From assembly GCF_000423945.1 (NCBI RefSeq), contig NZ_AUIY01000017.1, positions 82,577 to 146,576 of the forward strand: DNA of 64,000 nt, in the 5' to 3' direction. The notes below the pieces were generated by a model, which saw only the letters and a list, made by a program, of their open reading frames with translations, was not told the DNA's origin and searched no databases. Made by a program: the position numbers and the translations under genes. This document shows, piece after piece, positions 55,788 to 63,926 of this stretch; the stretch's first letter is position 1; each line of letters opens with the position of its first letter. Source of the DNA: Butyrivibrio sp. XPD2002 (lineage in GTDB: Bacteria > Bacillota > Clostridia > Lachnospirales > Lachnospiraceae).

Positions 55788-55887
55788 TTATATCTCCACC
55801 TGAAATGTCATAAGAGAAAAACCGAAGGCTGCCAGAAGAATGAAAATGATGCCTTTCGTTTTATTGCTTATATGATGAGCTTTTCAT
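55788..55887 (-). pseudogene. N-terminal fragment of a DMT (EamA) transporter
   Basis: After an ATG with AAGGAG, the frame stops after 8 codons. In the +1 frame the sequence reads NKTKGIIFILLAAFGFSLMT, the typical first helix of EamA-family drug/metabolite permeases, then stops after FQVEI. It is therefore a frameshifted and truncated remnant of about 100 nt. Confidence 0.5.
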
Positions 55888-55922
55888 TTCCTGACTCCTT
55901 TTTTCTTTTTTCACTATATCAT

Positions 55923-55952
55923 AAAAAAAAGCCTCAATCATGTGAGGCTTTT
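55923..55952 (-). terminator. Terminator overlapping the end of the acetyltransferase gene
   Basis: Minus strand AAAAGCCTCA and TGAGGCTTTT arms with a 6-nt loop, followed by a T-run. The stop codon of the 55938 gene lies inside the hairpin. Confidence 0.8.
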
Positions 55953-56525
55953 AGTGTCTACATGCGAAAAATCGCTGATATTATTTTCAAGCATTTCCTG
56001 TGAGAATATCATTTTGTAAAACCCGAGGTACGTTTCCTTTATTTCATCCAGGTTGTCTGTTTTGTTTTTCCCAAGAAACAGTAGCTGAAATGGAACACCA
56101 AAGCACGCTATTCTCAGCCCTGTATCCCGGCAGCCATTACGCAGATAAAACCCCTTTCTTCTCGTCTGAAGCTTCTTTTCTTCACTGTCATCTGTCAGGT
56201 CAGGATCCTCAATTTCCAGGACGACATTATCGGCATCCTCAAGGTATTCCGCCAATAACTGAAGTATTTTTCCGCCAACTCCTGAATTCCTCTTCTCCGG
56301 ATAAACTGCCAGAAAATCCAGGAGATAATTCTTATTCTTTTTCGCGAGAAAAGCATAACCTATTATGTTATCCTCGTCCATAAGCCCCAGGCACTCATAT
56401 ATGTCTTTAGCTATTGCTTCCTCAATTATATCAAGAGGCTTCTGTTCGTTTTCCGGAAAATCAAAAATGAGTCGTTCATTATAGATACGCTTAAGCTGCG
56501 CAGCATCAAGTTTAAAAAGTTTCAT
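55938..56525 (-). CDS. GNAT-family acetyltransferase
   Basis: 195 residues. The acetyl-CoA-binding region reads NYLLDFLAVYPEKRNSGVGGKILQLL, with the R/Q-x-x-G-x-G loop as NSGVGG, followed by VVLEIEDPDL and a late YLRNGCRDTG segment, as in uncharacterised N-acetyltransferases. Probably cytoplasmic and acetylating a small amine or protein N-terminus. The start has GGAGG; the terminator overlaps the stop. No operon partner is evident. Confidence 0.8.
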   Translation of the reverse strand: MKLFKLDAAQLKRIYNERLIFDFPENEQKPLDIIEEAIAKDIYECLGLMDEDNIIGYAFLAKKNKNYLLDFLAVYPEKRNSGVGGKILQLLAEYLEDADNVVLEIEDPDLTDDSEEKKLQTRRKGFYLRNGCRDTGLRIACFGVPFQLLFLGKNKTDNLDEIKETYLGFYKMIFSQEMLENNISDFSHVDTKSLT

Positions 56526-56589
56526 TGCTTTGGAATCCTCCTAAACTTAGTTTCATCGATATATAGATTATACAAAAACAGCAGCTACA

Positions 56590-56931
56590 TCAGGCACTAA
56601 AGCCCGCTGCGTCCTTCACTCCAAGTACAAGCATAACTATAATCAGCCCTACTCCATAAACAAAGGGAATTGCTGTGATAATGCCGGGAACAAAGACAAG
56701 TAATCTTGTCTTTATTGTCTTAATGGCATATGCCTTGATAAATAAAAAGCAGCTGACAATCATAGGAATGCATACCAGTCCAAGAAAAACTGAATACCTT
56801 TCAAATTCCGTAAAAGGAATCATGGAATCCGGGAACTTCACAGTGTTCCCGCCAACAATTGCCTTTGTAAGCAGATAGAAAACAACAAAAACTCCAACAA
56901 GATATATAAAACCCGCAATTTTCTTTTTCAT
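56590..56931 (-). CDS. Small membrane protein, unknown
   Basis: 113 residues with three hydrophobic helices (about 5-25, 47-68 and 78-105) and short charged links. No motif recognised. The ATG has AGGAG, and the gene overlaps the decayed HAD fragment upstream. It lies in a stretch with several broken genes, yet its own frame is intact. Confidence 0.55.
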   Translation of the reverse strand: MKKKIAGFIYLVGVFVVFYLLTKAIVGGNTVKFPDSMIPFTEFERYSVFLGLVCIPMIVSCFLFIKAYAIKTIKTRLLVFVPGIITAIPFVYGVGLIIVMLVLGVKDAAGFSA

Positions 56932-56964
56932 TACTAATTAACTCCTGATCATTTACCGCATCTG

Positions 56965-57069
56965 CTATCTCATGAAGCCTACGTAAAACGGCTTTTCTTC
57001 GCTTACCAGTGTTGAGCCCACATCAAAAAAGAGCCACTGGACATTTTCCCGAAGAGTCTTTTTATCCAT
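56965..57069 (-). pseudogene. HAD hydrolase N-terminal fragment
   Basis: 34 codons starting MDKKTLRENVQWLFFDVGST, where FFDVGSTL is HAD motif I. The frame then stops after YVGFMR, while the +1 frame continues RLHEIADAVNDQ as expected for such proteins for a few residues. The rest of the enzyme is missing. A GGGAGG site remains. Confidence 0.6.
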
Positions 57070-57104
57070 CATCAACAACCTCCCAAAAGGAACAATGTCC
57101 TCTC

Positions 57105-57729
57105 TTATCTTTCAAATATCACTCCGCCTGCATCAGTCGGATGATCAATATATACAATATCTTTTGCGCTACTTTTGTATCTGGCAATATTTCTGAAGAT
57201 CATCATATCACCTGCTGCTACCGCGATCATAGCACATGACATGAACATAACGACCTGATTAGCCATAAGAATAGAAACAATGAACGGTATCACTCCAAGT
57301 ACAAGTCCCGGCATCATAACCCCAACCAGATACTGCCATTTTTTTCACAGGAACAAGACATGTACAATAAGGAGAAAAAGAGGGCTTCATTATTCCAAAC
57401 TCTATGTCCTTAAAGCTGCCCGGTGCAAAAATAACCCAGCAGGCTCCGTGAATCATCTCATGGATGAATATGAAAATCACAAAGCTGACAAAAAATGGAA
57501 GAACCTGAAAGTTAAAGAAATCAAACTTACGGTTAACTGCATAGAAAATCACACTTCCCACGCTAAATAATATCAGCATCAAACCCACTGATAGAATGGT
57601 CGCCTTATTTATGTCTATTGTCAGGTTCTTCTGAGAATACTCCTGCTGCTTCATCTCCTCACAGATTTTCTCAAATCTTTCCAGTCTCTTCTTTTCCTTT
57701 TCAGAGAGAATTCTTTCCTCGTTTTTCAT
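57105..57729 (-). pseudogene. DUF3267-type membrane zinc metallopeptidase with a frameshift
   Basis: The first frame (start 57729, GGAGG site) encodes a coiled N-terminus, membrane helices and the zincin motif in FIHEMIHGACW, up to CLVPVKK. An A7 run (minus strand, 57345-57339) then shifts the frame. With six As the reading would continue KKWQYLVGVMMPGLVLGVIP into the second frame, which ends at 57105 with the last helices and tail. The two halves add up to a normal-sized DUF3267 protein. Sequencing error, slippage or true decay are all possible. Confidence 0.75.
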
Positions 57730-57757
57730 ACGTCCTCCTTTTTGTTACCTTTAAATA

Positions 57758-59137
57758 TTATTTCCCCTCTTTCATGTACTTAAATACGTTGATAGATTCC
57801 AACGGGTGGCCGTCAAAATCAAAGAATGCCTGATTATCCCAGGAGCATCCGCCATAATAAAGAGCGGCGTCCTCAGGGTCGTAGTCTGAGGCATAGCTGC
57901 TGGCCCATCCACTGCCATACTTCTCCCAAATACTGGAATTGTCTGCGCCGGCAGGTCCAACCGGAATCCATGCTCCTTCCCAGTAGAAGATACCAAGCCC
58001 GCCAACATCATTTACATGCTCACAGATATCATGAAGGATCGTCGCCTGTCCCTCTACTGATATCTCATATCCATCCACTTTATCTCCGGAATTGAAACTA
58101 TTTCCGGAGCCATCTCCGTCCTTAGTTGTATAGGCATATGACGTTTCAGCAAGGAATACCTTCTTGCCATAGCGCTCCTGTATAAGTTCCAGGACACGGC
58201 TCATATTATCCATACTGCCATCCCAGAATGGATAGTATGACATTCCAACCATATCAAAATCGAGCTCATTTTCTACAAGCTTTGATACAAGGTTAAGCAC
58301 ATCCGCTTTGTCGGTTATTCTTGTATAGTGAACTACTATGGAAATATCTTTTCCATAATCTGCAGAGACCTCACGTATTGCTTTACTCCCGGCCTTTAAA
58401 AGTGTAATGATGTTTTCAGGCTTGGTCTCGCCGGACATTCCATAATTGATTTCATTACCAATCTGTATCATGCCTACATCAACTCCAGAATCCAGGAGCT
58501 GAATCAGACTTTCCTTTGTGAAATCATATAATGCTGAGCTTTTTTCTTCTATGCTCATTCCTTCCCACGCTTTTGGCACATGCTGGCGTTTTGGATCCGC
58601 CCAGAAATCAGAATAATGAAAATCTATGCAGACCTTCATGCCGTAGTCAGTAGCCCTCTTACCAAGTGTTATTGCAGTAGCAAGATCATTATTACCGCCG
58701 CCATAGCCATTACCATTCTCATCGTAAGGGTCATTCCATACTCGGAGTCTTACATAATTGATTCCTGAATCTGCAAAGGTTTTCAAGGCATCCTGCTCTG
58801 CGCCATCTTCGTTATAGAACTTCACTCCGCTATTTTCTTCAACCAGCAGTGATGATGCATCCATGCCAAAGATAAAGTCATCTGAGAGTCCTTCTATAGG
58901 TGTTTTCCAGGTTTCAACTTCCTCCTGGGGGGCTTCAGTCTGTGGTTCTTCTGGCTCCGCTTCAGCGTTCTCTGATTGGGCAATTGAAGCACTATCCTCT
59001 ATTGTTTTATCAGAAACATTTTGCTGCAGATTTTCTTCAGGAGCAGCAGGTGTTTCCACTTTCTGCGAACATCCTGAAAAACAGAATATCGATGCTAATG
59101 CCATACTAATAAGAAATGGCAATTTACTCTTTTTCAT
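57758..59137 (-). CDS. GH53 arabinogalactan endo-beta-1,4-galactanase, lipoprotein
   Basis: 459 residues from the ATG at 59137, GGGAGA site. The signal peptide has a lipobox (FCFSGCSQ), followed by a Glu/Pro-rich linker (about 30-80) and the GH53 TIM barrel. Hallmarks: FIFGMDASS, NYVRLRVWNDP, the acid/base glutamate in IQIGNEINYG (about residue 229) and the nucleophile glutamate in FLAETSYAYT. Cleaves beta-1,4-galactan side chains of pectin outside the cell, fitting a plant-polysaccharide degrader. The gene lies 45 nt downstream of the P-loop protein. Confidence 0.92.
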   Translation of the reverse strand: MKKSKLPFLISMALASIFCFSGCSQKVETPAAPEENLQQNVSDKTIEDSASIAQSENAEAEPEEPQTEAPQEEVETWKTPIEGLSDDFIFGMDASSLLVEENSGVKFYNEDGAEQDALKTFADSGINYVRLRVWNDPYDENGNGYGGGNNDLATAITLGKRATDYGMKVCIDFHYSDFWADPKRQHVPKAWEGMSIEEKSSALYDFTKESLIQLLDSGVDVGMIQIGNEINYGMSGETKPENIITLLKAGSKAIREVSADYGKDISIVVHYTRITDKADVLNLVSKLVENELDFDMVGMSYYPFWDGSMDNMSRVLELIQERYGKKVFLAETSYAYTTKDGDGSGNSFNSGDKVDGYEISVEGQATILHDICEHVNDVGGLGIFYWEGAWIPVGPAGADNSSIWEKYGSGWASSYASDYDPEDAALYYGGCSWDNQAFFDFDGHPLESINVFKYMKEGK

Positions 59138-59182
59138 TACTTCTCCCAACCGTTGGAATCTTGCTCATAGTGCTTAATAAAA

Positions 59183-59956
59183 TCAGAACTCATCATCCGA
59201 ATACCCCTTTGATTCCAACACTGTTACCTTATCCCCAAAAATCTCTCTGCAAATGCGAAGCTCCAGCTCCTGTCTGTGGGCGAAATGCTTGAATAATTCC
59301 TCCACACCGCTCACCCCATTACTTTTGGCATAAGGTGATTCATCAAAATATTGAGTCATAAGCGGAAACCACATTTCATTTCCGTGTTCGTCAGAACGCT
59401 CTTTCCTTATGACTCCGATGCTCTCGGCAATATTTTCTGTCTTTAGATATAGTATTCGAAAATTCTTATCTTTGGTAATGTCTGCCAGTTCTTTGTAAAA
59501 ATCTATTATCTCCTGATCTGACATATTACGATAAAGGATCATATCCTCAACAATGTTTTGGAAAATGGAGCACTCAAATATATACTTATCACCATCCCAA
59601 TTTCTAAATCTGCGAAAAACAATATCCTTAAAAGCTTCAAACTCCTGCCTGCCGTTATAGACTTCATACTGCTCAAGATCCTTATGGAATCCCACAATGT
59701 CAGTAAGAATCTTCGTGTAGCAGATAATCATATGATCATCTTCCGCAAAGCTTTTCTCCTTAATCTCATCACTGATATCATTGTACTTTTTCAGAATCTC
59801 TTCATATGTCTCTTTATTGACATAAGCACACCACGCCAGCTCAACCGGAGAATATTCGCCTTCGCATATAGCCTTATAATCCGGATTCTTCTCTGACAAT
59901 CTTTTTACAAGAGTGCTCTTTCCGCTACCCTGTAAACCCTCAACAAAATAATTCAA
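59183..59956 (-). CDS. P-loop nucleotide-binding protein, thymidylate/nucleoside-kinase-like
   Basis: 257 residues starting at TTG with AGAGAGG 9 nt upstream. The Walker A motif GLQGSGKST lies at residues about 7-15. The rest is helical with charged surface and no second strong motif; EGEYSPVELAW follows the P-loop and resembles small-molecule kinases. No partner or substrate can be assigned. It sits between a GNAT gene and the galactanase gene with short gaps, so the three may share a transcript. Confidence 0.6.
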   Translation of the reverse strand: MNYFVEGLQGSGKSTLVKRLSEKNPDYKAICEGEYSPVELAWCAYVNKETYEEILKKYNDISDEIKEKSFAEDDHMIICYTKILTDIVGFHKDLEQYEVYNGRQEFEAFKDIVFRRFRNWDGDKYIFECSIFQNIVEDMILYRNMSDQEIIDFYKELADITKDKNFRILYLKTENIAESIGVIRKERSDEHGNEMWFPLMTQYFDESPYAKSNGVSGVEELFKHFAHRQELELRICREIFGDKVTVLESKGYSDDEF

Positions 59957-59981
59957 GTAAAAATACCTCTCTTCAACTGTC

Positions 59982-60452
59982 TTATAAATTGTACATCATA
60001 AAATTACCGTTATGCTTAAATCCAAACGCCGTGTATAACTTCACACCCATATCTGAAGCAGTGATGTGAACTGCGCCGCATCCGTATGATCTTGCTTCCT
60101 CTACAACTCGACTAAGCAATTCCTTTGCAATTCCTTTTCTCCTATAATCAGGATTTGTATACATACTGGAGAGCAATCCAAGCTTTCCAGTCGGACATGT
60201 AAAGTACGGCGGCTTTTCAACAAATGACATTCCACTTGTTCCAATTATCTTATCCCCGTCCATAGCAAGCCATGAAACAAATGTCCCATCAGCCATATGC
60301 CTGTGATAAAAGTCGAACAACGCAGTTTTTAAGTCAACGTCCTTAGGTACTTCTCTCCCTGACACTACATACTCTTCCGTCAATTGAGTAATTCTCATAT
60401 CAATGAAGGTCTCTAATTCCGCCTCTGTAAGCTTTTTGTATTCAATGCTCAT
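59982..60452 (-). CDS. GNAT-family acetyltransferase
   Basis: 156 residues. The acetyl-CoA site reads SMYTNPDYRRKGIAKELLSRV, with RRKGIA as the R-x-x-G-x-A loop, and the C-terminus VKLYTAFGFKHNGNFM is typical of the family. The ATG has AAGGGGGA. It probably acts on a small molecule; a family member of known function cannot be named. It is 25 nt upstream of the P-loop gene. Confidence 0.82.
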   Translation of the reverse strand: MSIEYKKLTEAELETFIDMRITQLTEEYVVSGREVPKDVDLKTALFDFYHRHMADGTFVSWLAMDGDKIIGTSGMSFVEKPPYFTCPTGKLGLLSSMYTNPDYRRKGIAKELLSRVVEEARSYGCGAVHITASDMGVKLYTAFGFKHNGNFMMYNL

Positions 60453-60492
60453 TTTTTATCCCCCTTGTTATACCTCTATATAAGTGCCAGTT

Positions 60493-60831
60493 CAACCAGA
60501 ACTTCCATGTCAGGTCATATTGACGTACCACTTCACGGATAACAGACTACTATTTTTCTTTCCTTTACACCGGAATTAGATCTCCTCAGAAAACTGACTG
60601 AACTTTTCATGCTCGCTCATCACTTCTAATCATACTAATCTTATTTTCTGCCTACTTTTTTCAGTCAGAATTCTTGTATAAAGGTATATCGGCGTACCGC
60701 AAACGTAATTACGTCAACTTTTATACCAAGACCTTACGTCTATCCTTTCAAAATATCATAAACTGGTTGAATCCATTACTACGATTATACCTGAATTACG
60801 TCTAAACTCCCTTAATAGCCTTACATGGTTG
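60493..60831. repeat. Second array of degenerate two-box elements, mixed orientation, five copies
   Basis: Plus orientation at 60493-60528 (CAACC, 25 bp, ACGTAC) and 60662-60697 (CAGTC, 25 bp, GCGTAC). Minus orientation at 60565-60600, 60734-60769 and 60796-60831. The plus/minus pair recurs with a 169-bp offset, suggesting an older duplication. The intergenic region 60453-60870 has no gene I can support. Confidence 0.6.
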
Positions 60832-60870
60832 AACCCATCGCGGTGGAGAAAACGGTGGAGAAACCGATAC

Positions 60871-61524
60871 TCAAGCTCGTATTTTTTCTAACCTGTCTGA
60901 TTTCTCAGAAGTATAATGAATAGGTGAAAAACCAAGAATCAGACCGACAACAAATCCCAGAAAATGGAAAACCAAAGTGCATACTCCCGGAAGATTTCCC
61001 AAAAAGAAATATCCAACAATGTATCTATATCCACTCTGGCATTTAAACAACCGAGATAAATCCTTATGTCTAAGTGCCTGGTTAACAAGCATTCCAATGC
61101 AGGTATATATTGCCGGAGATGCTCCATATATATGAGCATTGGGATATATAAGCAAAAGAAGTATTCCTGGAATAATCAGACCAAGAGTAAATACAATGAT
61201 ATATTTCAGCCTGCCAACATATTCTTCAAAAAATCCCCCTATATACCATAGGGCAATTATATTCGCCAGCAGATGAATAATAGATGTCTGCAAAAATCCA
61301 TAAGTAGCAAGCCTGTACAACTGAATTTTCCCAAAAACATCTTCCCTGGATAATTGCATATATTCCGTTAAATTACCGCCTCCTGAAATAGCGACCCAAA
61401 AGCGATTGCACTGTGATGATATGAGCAAATTAATTAAGAATACTGCAATCATTATGATAATAAAAAATGTTGTAAGAATTCTTGTTCCCCGCAATCTTGT
61501 CCCCAAACTTTTATCCTTCCTCAA
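60871..61524 (-). CDS. Rhomboid-family intramembrane serine protease
   Basis: 217 residues with about six membrane helices. HLLANIIALWYIGGFFEE provides the oxyanion His/Asn. The nucleophile is S136 in YGASPAI (the usual GASG is GASP here), and the general base is H187 in VFHFLGF, so the catalytic pair is present. Substrates are unknown. The start is a TTG; an alternative TTG six codons later sits better relative to GGAAGGA. It follows a region of degenerate repeats. Confidence 0.82.
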   Translation of the reverse strand: MRKDKSLGTRLRGTRILTTFFIIIMIAVFLINLLISSQCNRFWVAISGGGNLTEYMQLSREDVFGKIQLYRLATYGFLQTSIIHLLANIIALWYIGGFFEEYVGRLKYIIVFTLGLIIPGILLLLIYPNAHIYGASPAIYTCIGMLVNQALRHKDLSRLFKCQSGYRYIVGYFFLGNLPGVCTLVFHFLGFVVGLILGFSPIHYTSEKSDRLEKIRA

Positions 61525-61550
61525 TAATATATAAGGTCAGGTTAGTCCCC

Positions 61551-61646
61551 TCACATAGCTTCAAGCAATTCCTTCGCGCGCTTAAGTATCCTTCCATGAT
61601 GCCGTAGCACCTTGTCACATCAACAAAGCTCTACTGTAGGTAACAT
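61551..61646 (-). other. Short reading frame split by an in-frame TGA
   Basis: An ATG with an AGGAGG site begins MLPTVELC, then TGA, then CDKVLRHHGRILKRAKELL in the same frame, ending EAM. This is most likely the eroded end of a lost gene or chance. It fills most of the gap between rhaD and the rhomboid gene. Confidence 0.25.
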
Positions 61647-61686
61647 ACCGTATTCCTCCTGAAAAAACATAGTTCTAATATATCAG

Positions 61687-61730
61687 AAAAAAAGCCATTT
61701 AACAGCATTTTTTCTGTCAAATAGCTTTTT
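61687..61730 (-). terminator. Terminator of the rhaA-rhaD operon
   Basis: Minus strand AAAAGCTATTTGACAG pairs with CTGTTAAATGGCTTTT across an A-rich loop, then a T-run. It lies about 20 nt after the rhaD stop. Confidence 0.85.
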
Positions 61731-61750
61731 TCTATTAAATAGTATTTCTA

Positions 61751-62575
61751 TTACTTTTCGAAAAGGAATCTCTCAGGAAGTGACACTCCAAAATCCTTTG
61801 CAAGATGTCTGAACTCATCAGGAGTAATGGTCTGTCTCTTTGTTCCGGTCATAGACAGCGTCTTTACAAGAATCTCAGCAGACTTCTCGACTGTGTGCAT
61901 AAGACCGAAGGTAAGGTCAAAATCCTCTCCTGCTGCAAACATTCCATGATGTGCCCAGATAGCGACATCATATTTTTCCATAAGCCTGCTGGTCTCTACT
62001 GCAATCTCTCTCCCACCGGGAACCATCCACGGCACTACGCCTATTCCGTCAGGGAATACCACAGGGCACTCCGTAGCCATTTCCCAAAGCTCTCTTGTGA
62101 AAGCCTCGTCAGTAAGCGGAAGCACGAAAGTAAGTGCAATAGTGTTAGTGGTGTGCGCATGGTAAATAACTCTGTACTTCCCACCTGTTACACGCTTTTT
62201 CACCTCATGGTTCATAAGATGTGAAGGGAGCTCAGATGTGGGCTTGCCGCCATTAACAAGTCCCCACATGATACGGTAATTCTCACCTGCATCATCCAGC
62301 TCAATAACGCAAAGACTATCCTCAGGGTTAATGATCACATTTCTAAAATATTTACCTGAGCCTGTCACCATGAAAAACTCACCTGCAAGCTCCGGTACTG
62401 TAGTTCCGATAGGCTGCCAGTCTCCTGCTTTAAGATCATCCTGGATCTCTGCCACCTCTTCAGGCTTCATTCTATAGGAAAGGTTTCCGCCATTCCTCTC
62501 ATGCCAGCCCTGCTCCCAGCCATCATTTGCCATTCGTATGAAACCCTTTGTAAATTCTGCATCTAAAACTCTCAT
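61751..62575 (-). CDS. rhaD: L-rhamnulose-1-phosphate aldolase
   Basis: 274 residues of the class II aldolase family. The zinc ligands and catalytic glutamate lie around NDGWEQGWHERNGGNLSYR, YRVIYHAHTTNTIAL and AIWAHHGMFAAGE. Length matches RhaD (about 274). Splits rhamnulose-1-phosphate into DHAP and L-lactaldehyde. It begins 44 nt after rhaA with GGAG. The rhamnulokinase gene is not in the window. Confidence 0.93.
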   Translation of the reverse strand: MRVLDAEFTKGFIRMANDGWEQGWHERNGGNLSYRMKPEEVAEIQDDLKAGDWQPIGTTVPELAGEFFMVTGSGKYFRNVIINPEDSLCVIELDDAGENYRIMWGLVNGGKPTSELPSHLMNHEVKKRVTGGKYRVIYHAHTTNTIALTFVLPLTDEAFTRELWEMATECPVVFPDGIGVVPWMVPGGREIAVETSRLMEKYDVAIWAHHGMFAAGEDFDLTFGLMHTVEKSAEILVKTLSMTGTKRQTITPDEFRHLAKDFGVSLPERFLFEK

Positions 62576-62619
62576 TTAAAAATCACTCCTAACATATTTA
62601 TCTTAAAACTAATACTCAC

Positions 62620-63882
62620 TTAAGCTCTCTTTGCCAAAACTTCATTTTCATATCGCTCAATTTCGCCATACCACTCACCGTCGACGGGTGCGCCGCAGCG
62701 TCTGCAATACTCATTCCATACATCACCAAAGGGCATGGTCTTAAGCTCTTCCTGCTGAATCATCAGCCTGGTGAAGTTCGATTTATCCTGCAAATCTCTA
62801 AGCTCATCATGAGGTGTAAGAAGTGCATTAAGAAGTGCCTTTTCTGTGTTTCTAAATCCTGTCACCCAAGCGCCTATTCTGTTTATAGAAGCGTCGAAGT
62901 AATCAAGTGCCATGAAAACCGAACCATCAAGGCCGCCGCAGCGAACAATCTCTTTAGCAATCTCTTTTGTCTCATCATCAAATAAAACTACATGGTCTGA
63001 ATCCCAGCGAACAGGTCTTGTGATGTGAAGCGCGATGTTCGGGAAAAATGATAAAAGTGCAGGTATCTTATCACTTACTACCTCTGTCGGATGATAGTGT
63101 CCGTTATCCATGAGCGGAATACACTTGTCAGAATGAGTAGCCGCAAAGGAGAGCGCAAACTCAGCGCTTCCAACTGTGTAAGACTCAACACCAATACCAA
63201 ACACCTTGGACTCCACGCAGGGCTTTACCTTGTCAAAATCGAAGGGCTCTGAAAGAATCTGCTCAATGGAATCCTTGTATCTGTCTCTTGGTCCCTTGCG
63301 ATCAGCAGGAATATCCTTGAAACCATCACCTGTCCAGATGTTCATAACACAGGTTTCACCAAGCTCCTTAGCAAGATACTGTGAAATCCTGATGCATGCC
63401 TTACCGTGCTCGATCCAGAACTTTCTGGTCTCTTCATCAGGTGATGATAATGTCAGAGGGTCACACTTGGGATGCGAGAAAAATGTGGGGTTAAAATCAC
63501 AGCCAAGCTTTCTTTCCTTGCAAAAATCCACCCACTTCTTAAAGTGCTTTGGCTCCAGCTTATCTCTGTCAACCCAACCACCATTTTCATCATCAAAAAT
63601 GGCGTAGCTTGCGTGAAGGTTCATCTTCGCTTTTCCTGGAATAAGCTTTAACACTTCATCAATATCAGCCATGAGCTCCTCGGGAGTTCTCGCTCTTCCG
63701 GGGTAATTACCGGTGGTCTGGATTCCACCTGTCAGGGGCTTATCAGGATCTGTATCAAAGCCTCTTACGTCATCTCCCTGCCAGCAATGAAGGGAAATCT
63801 CAGCCTCCTTAAGCTTCTCAATCGCCTTCTCTGTATCAATTCCAAGCGCTGCATATTTTTCTTTTGCTTCTGTATAACTCAT
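62620..63882 (-). CDS. rhaA: L-rhamnose isomerase
   Basis: 420 residues. Family signatures: ISLHCWQGDDVRGF near the N-terminus, the KMNLHASYAIFDD segment, metal-binding region MDNGHYHPTEVV, and the late LDYFDASINRIGAWVTG. Isomerises L-rhamnose to L-rhamnulose using divalent metal. The ATG has GGGAGG. It is the first gene of a rhaA-rhaD unit. With the GH53 galactanase nearby, it fits use of pectin (rhamnogalacturonan) sugars. Confidence 0.96.
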   Translation of the reverse strand: MSYTEAKEKYAALGIDTEKAIEKLKEAEISLHCWQGDDVRGFDTDPDKPLTGGIQTTGNYPGRARTPEELMADIDEVLKLIPGKAKMNLHASYAIFDDENGGWVDRDKLEPKHFKKWVDFCKERKLGCDFNPTFFSHPKCDPLTLSSPDEETRKFWIEHGKACIRISQYLAKELGETCVMNIWTGDGFKDIPADRKGPRDRYKDSIEQILSEPFDFDKVKPCVESKVFGIGVESYTVGSAEFALSFAATHSDKCIPLMDNGHYHPTEVVSDKIPALLSFFPNIALHITRPVRWDSDHVVLFDDETKEIAKEIVRCGGLDGSVFMALDYFDASINRIGAWVTGFRNTEKALLNALLTPHDELRDLQDKSNFTRLMIQQEELKTMPFGDVWNEYCRRCGAPVDGEWYGEIERYENEVLAKRA

Positions 63883-63909
63883 TTGTTTTTCCTCCCATTA
63901 AATTCCGGT

Positions 63910-63926
63910 AGTGTCTAATCGACACT
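63910..63926. promoter_or_regulatory. Palindrome upstream of rhaA
   Basis: AGTGTCTAATCGACACT has 6-bp perfect arms and a 5-nt centre, 28 nt before the rhaA start. It could be an operator for a rhamnose regulator or a short leader hairpin. A weak promoter (TTGAAC, 18 bp, TTATAA on the minus strand) lies upstream. Confidence 0.45.

Noticed and set aside
61551..61646. Selenoprotein gene
   Set aside because: The stem after the TGA is weak, no family is recognised, and no selenocysteine machinery is visible. Kept only as a low-interest observation.
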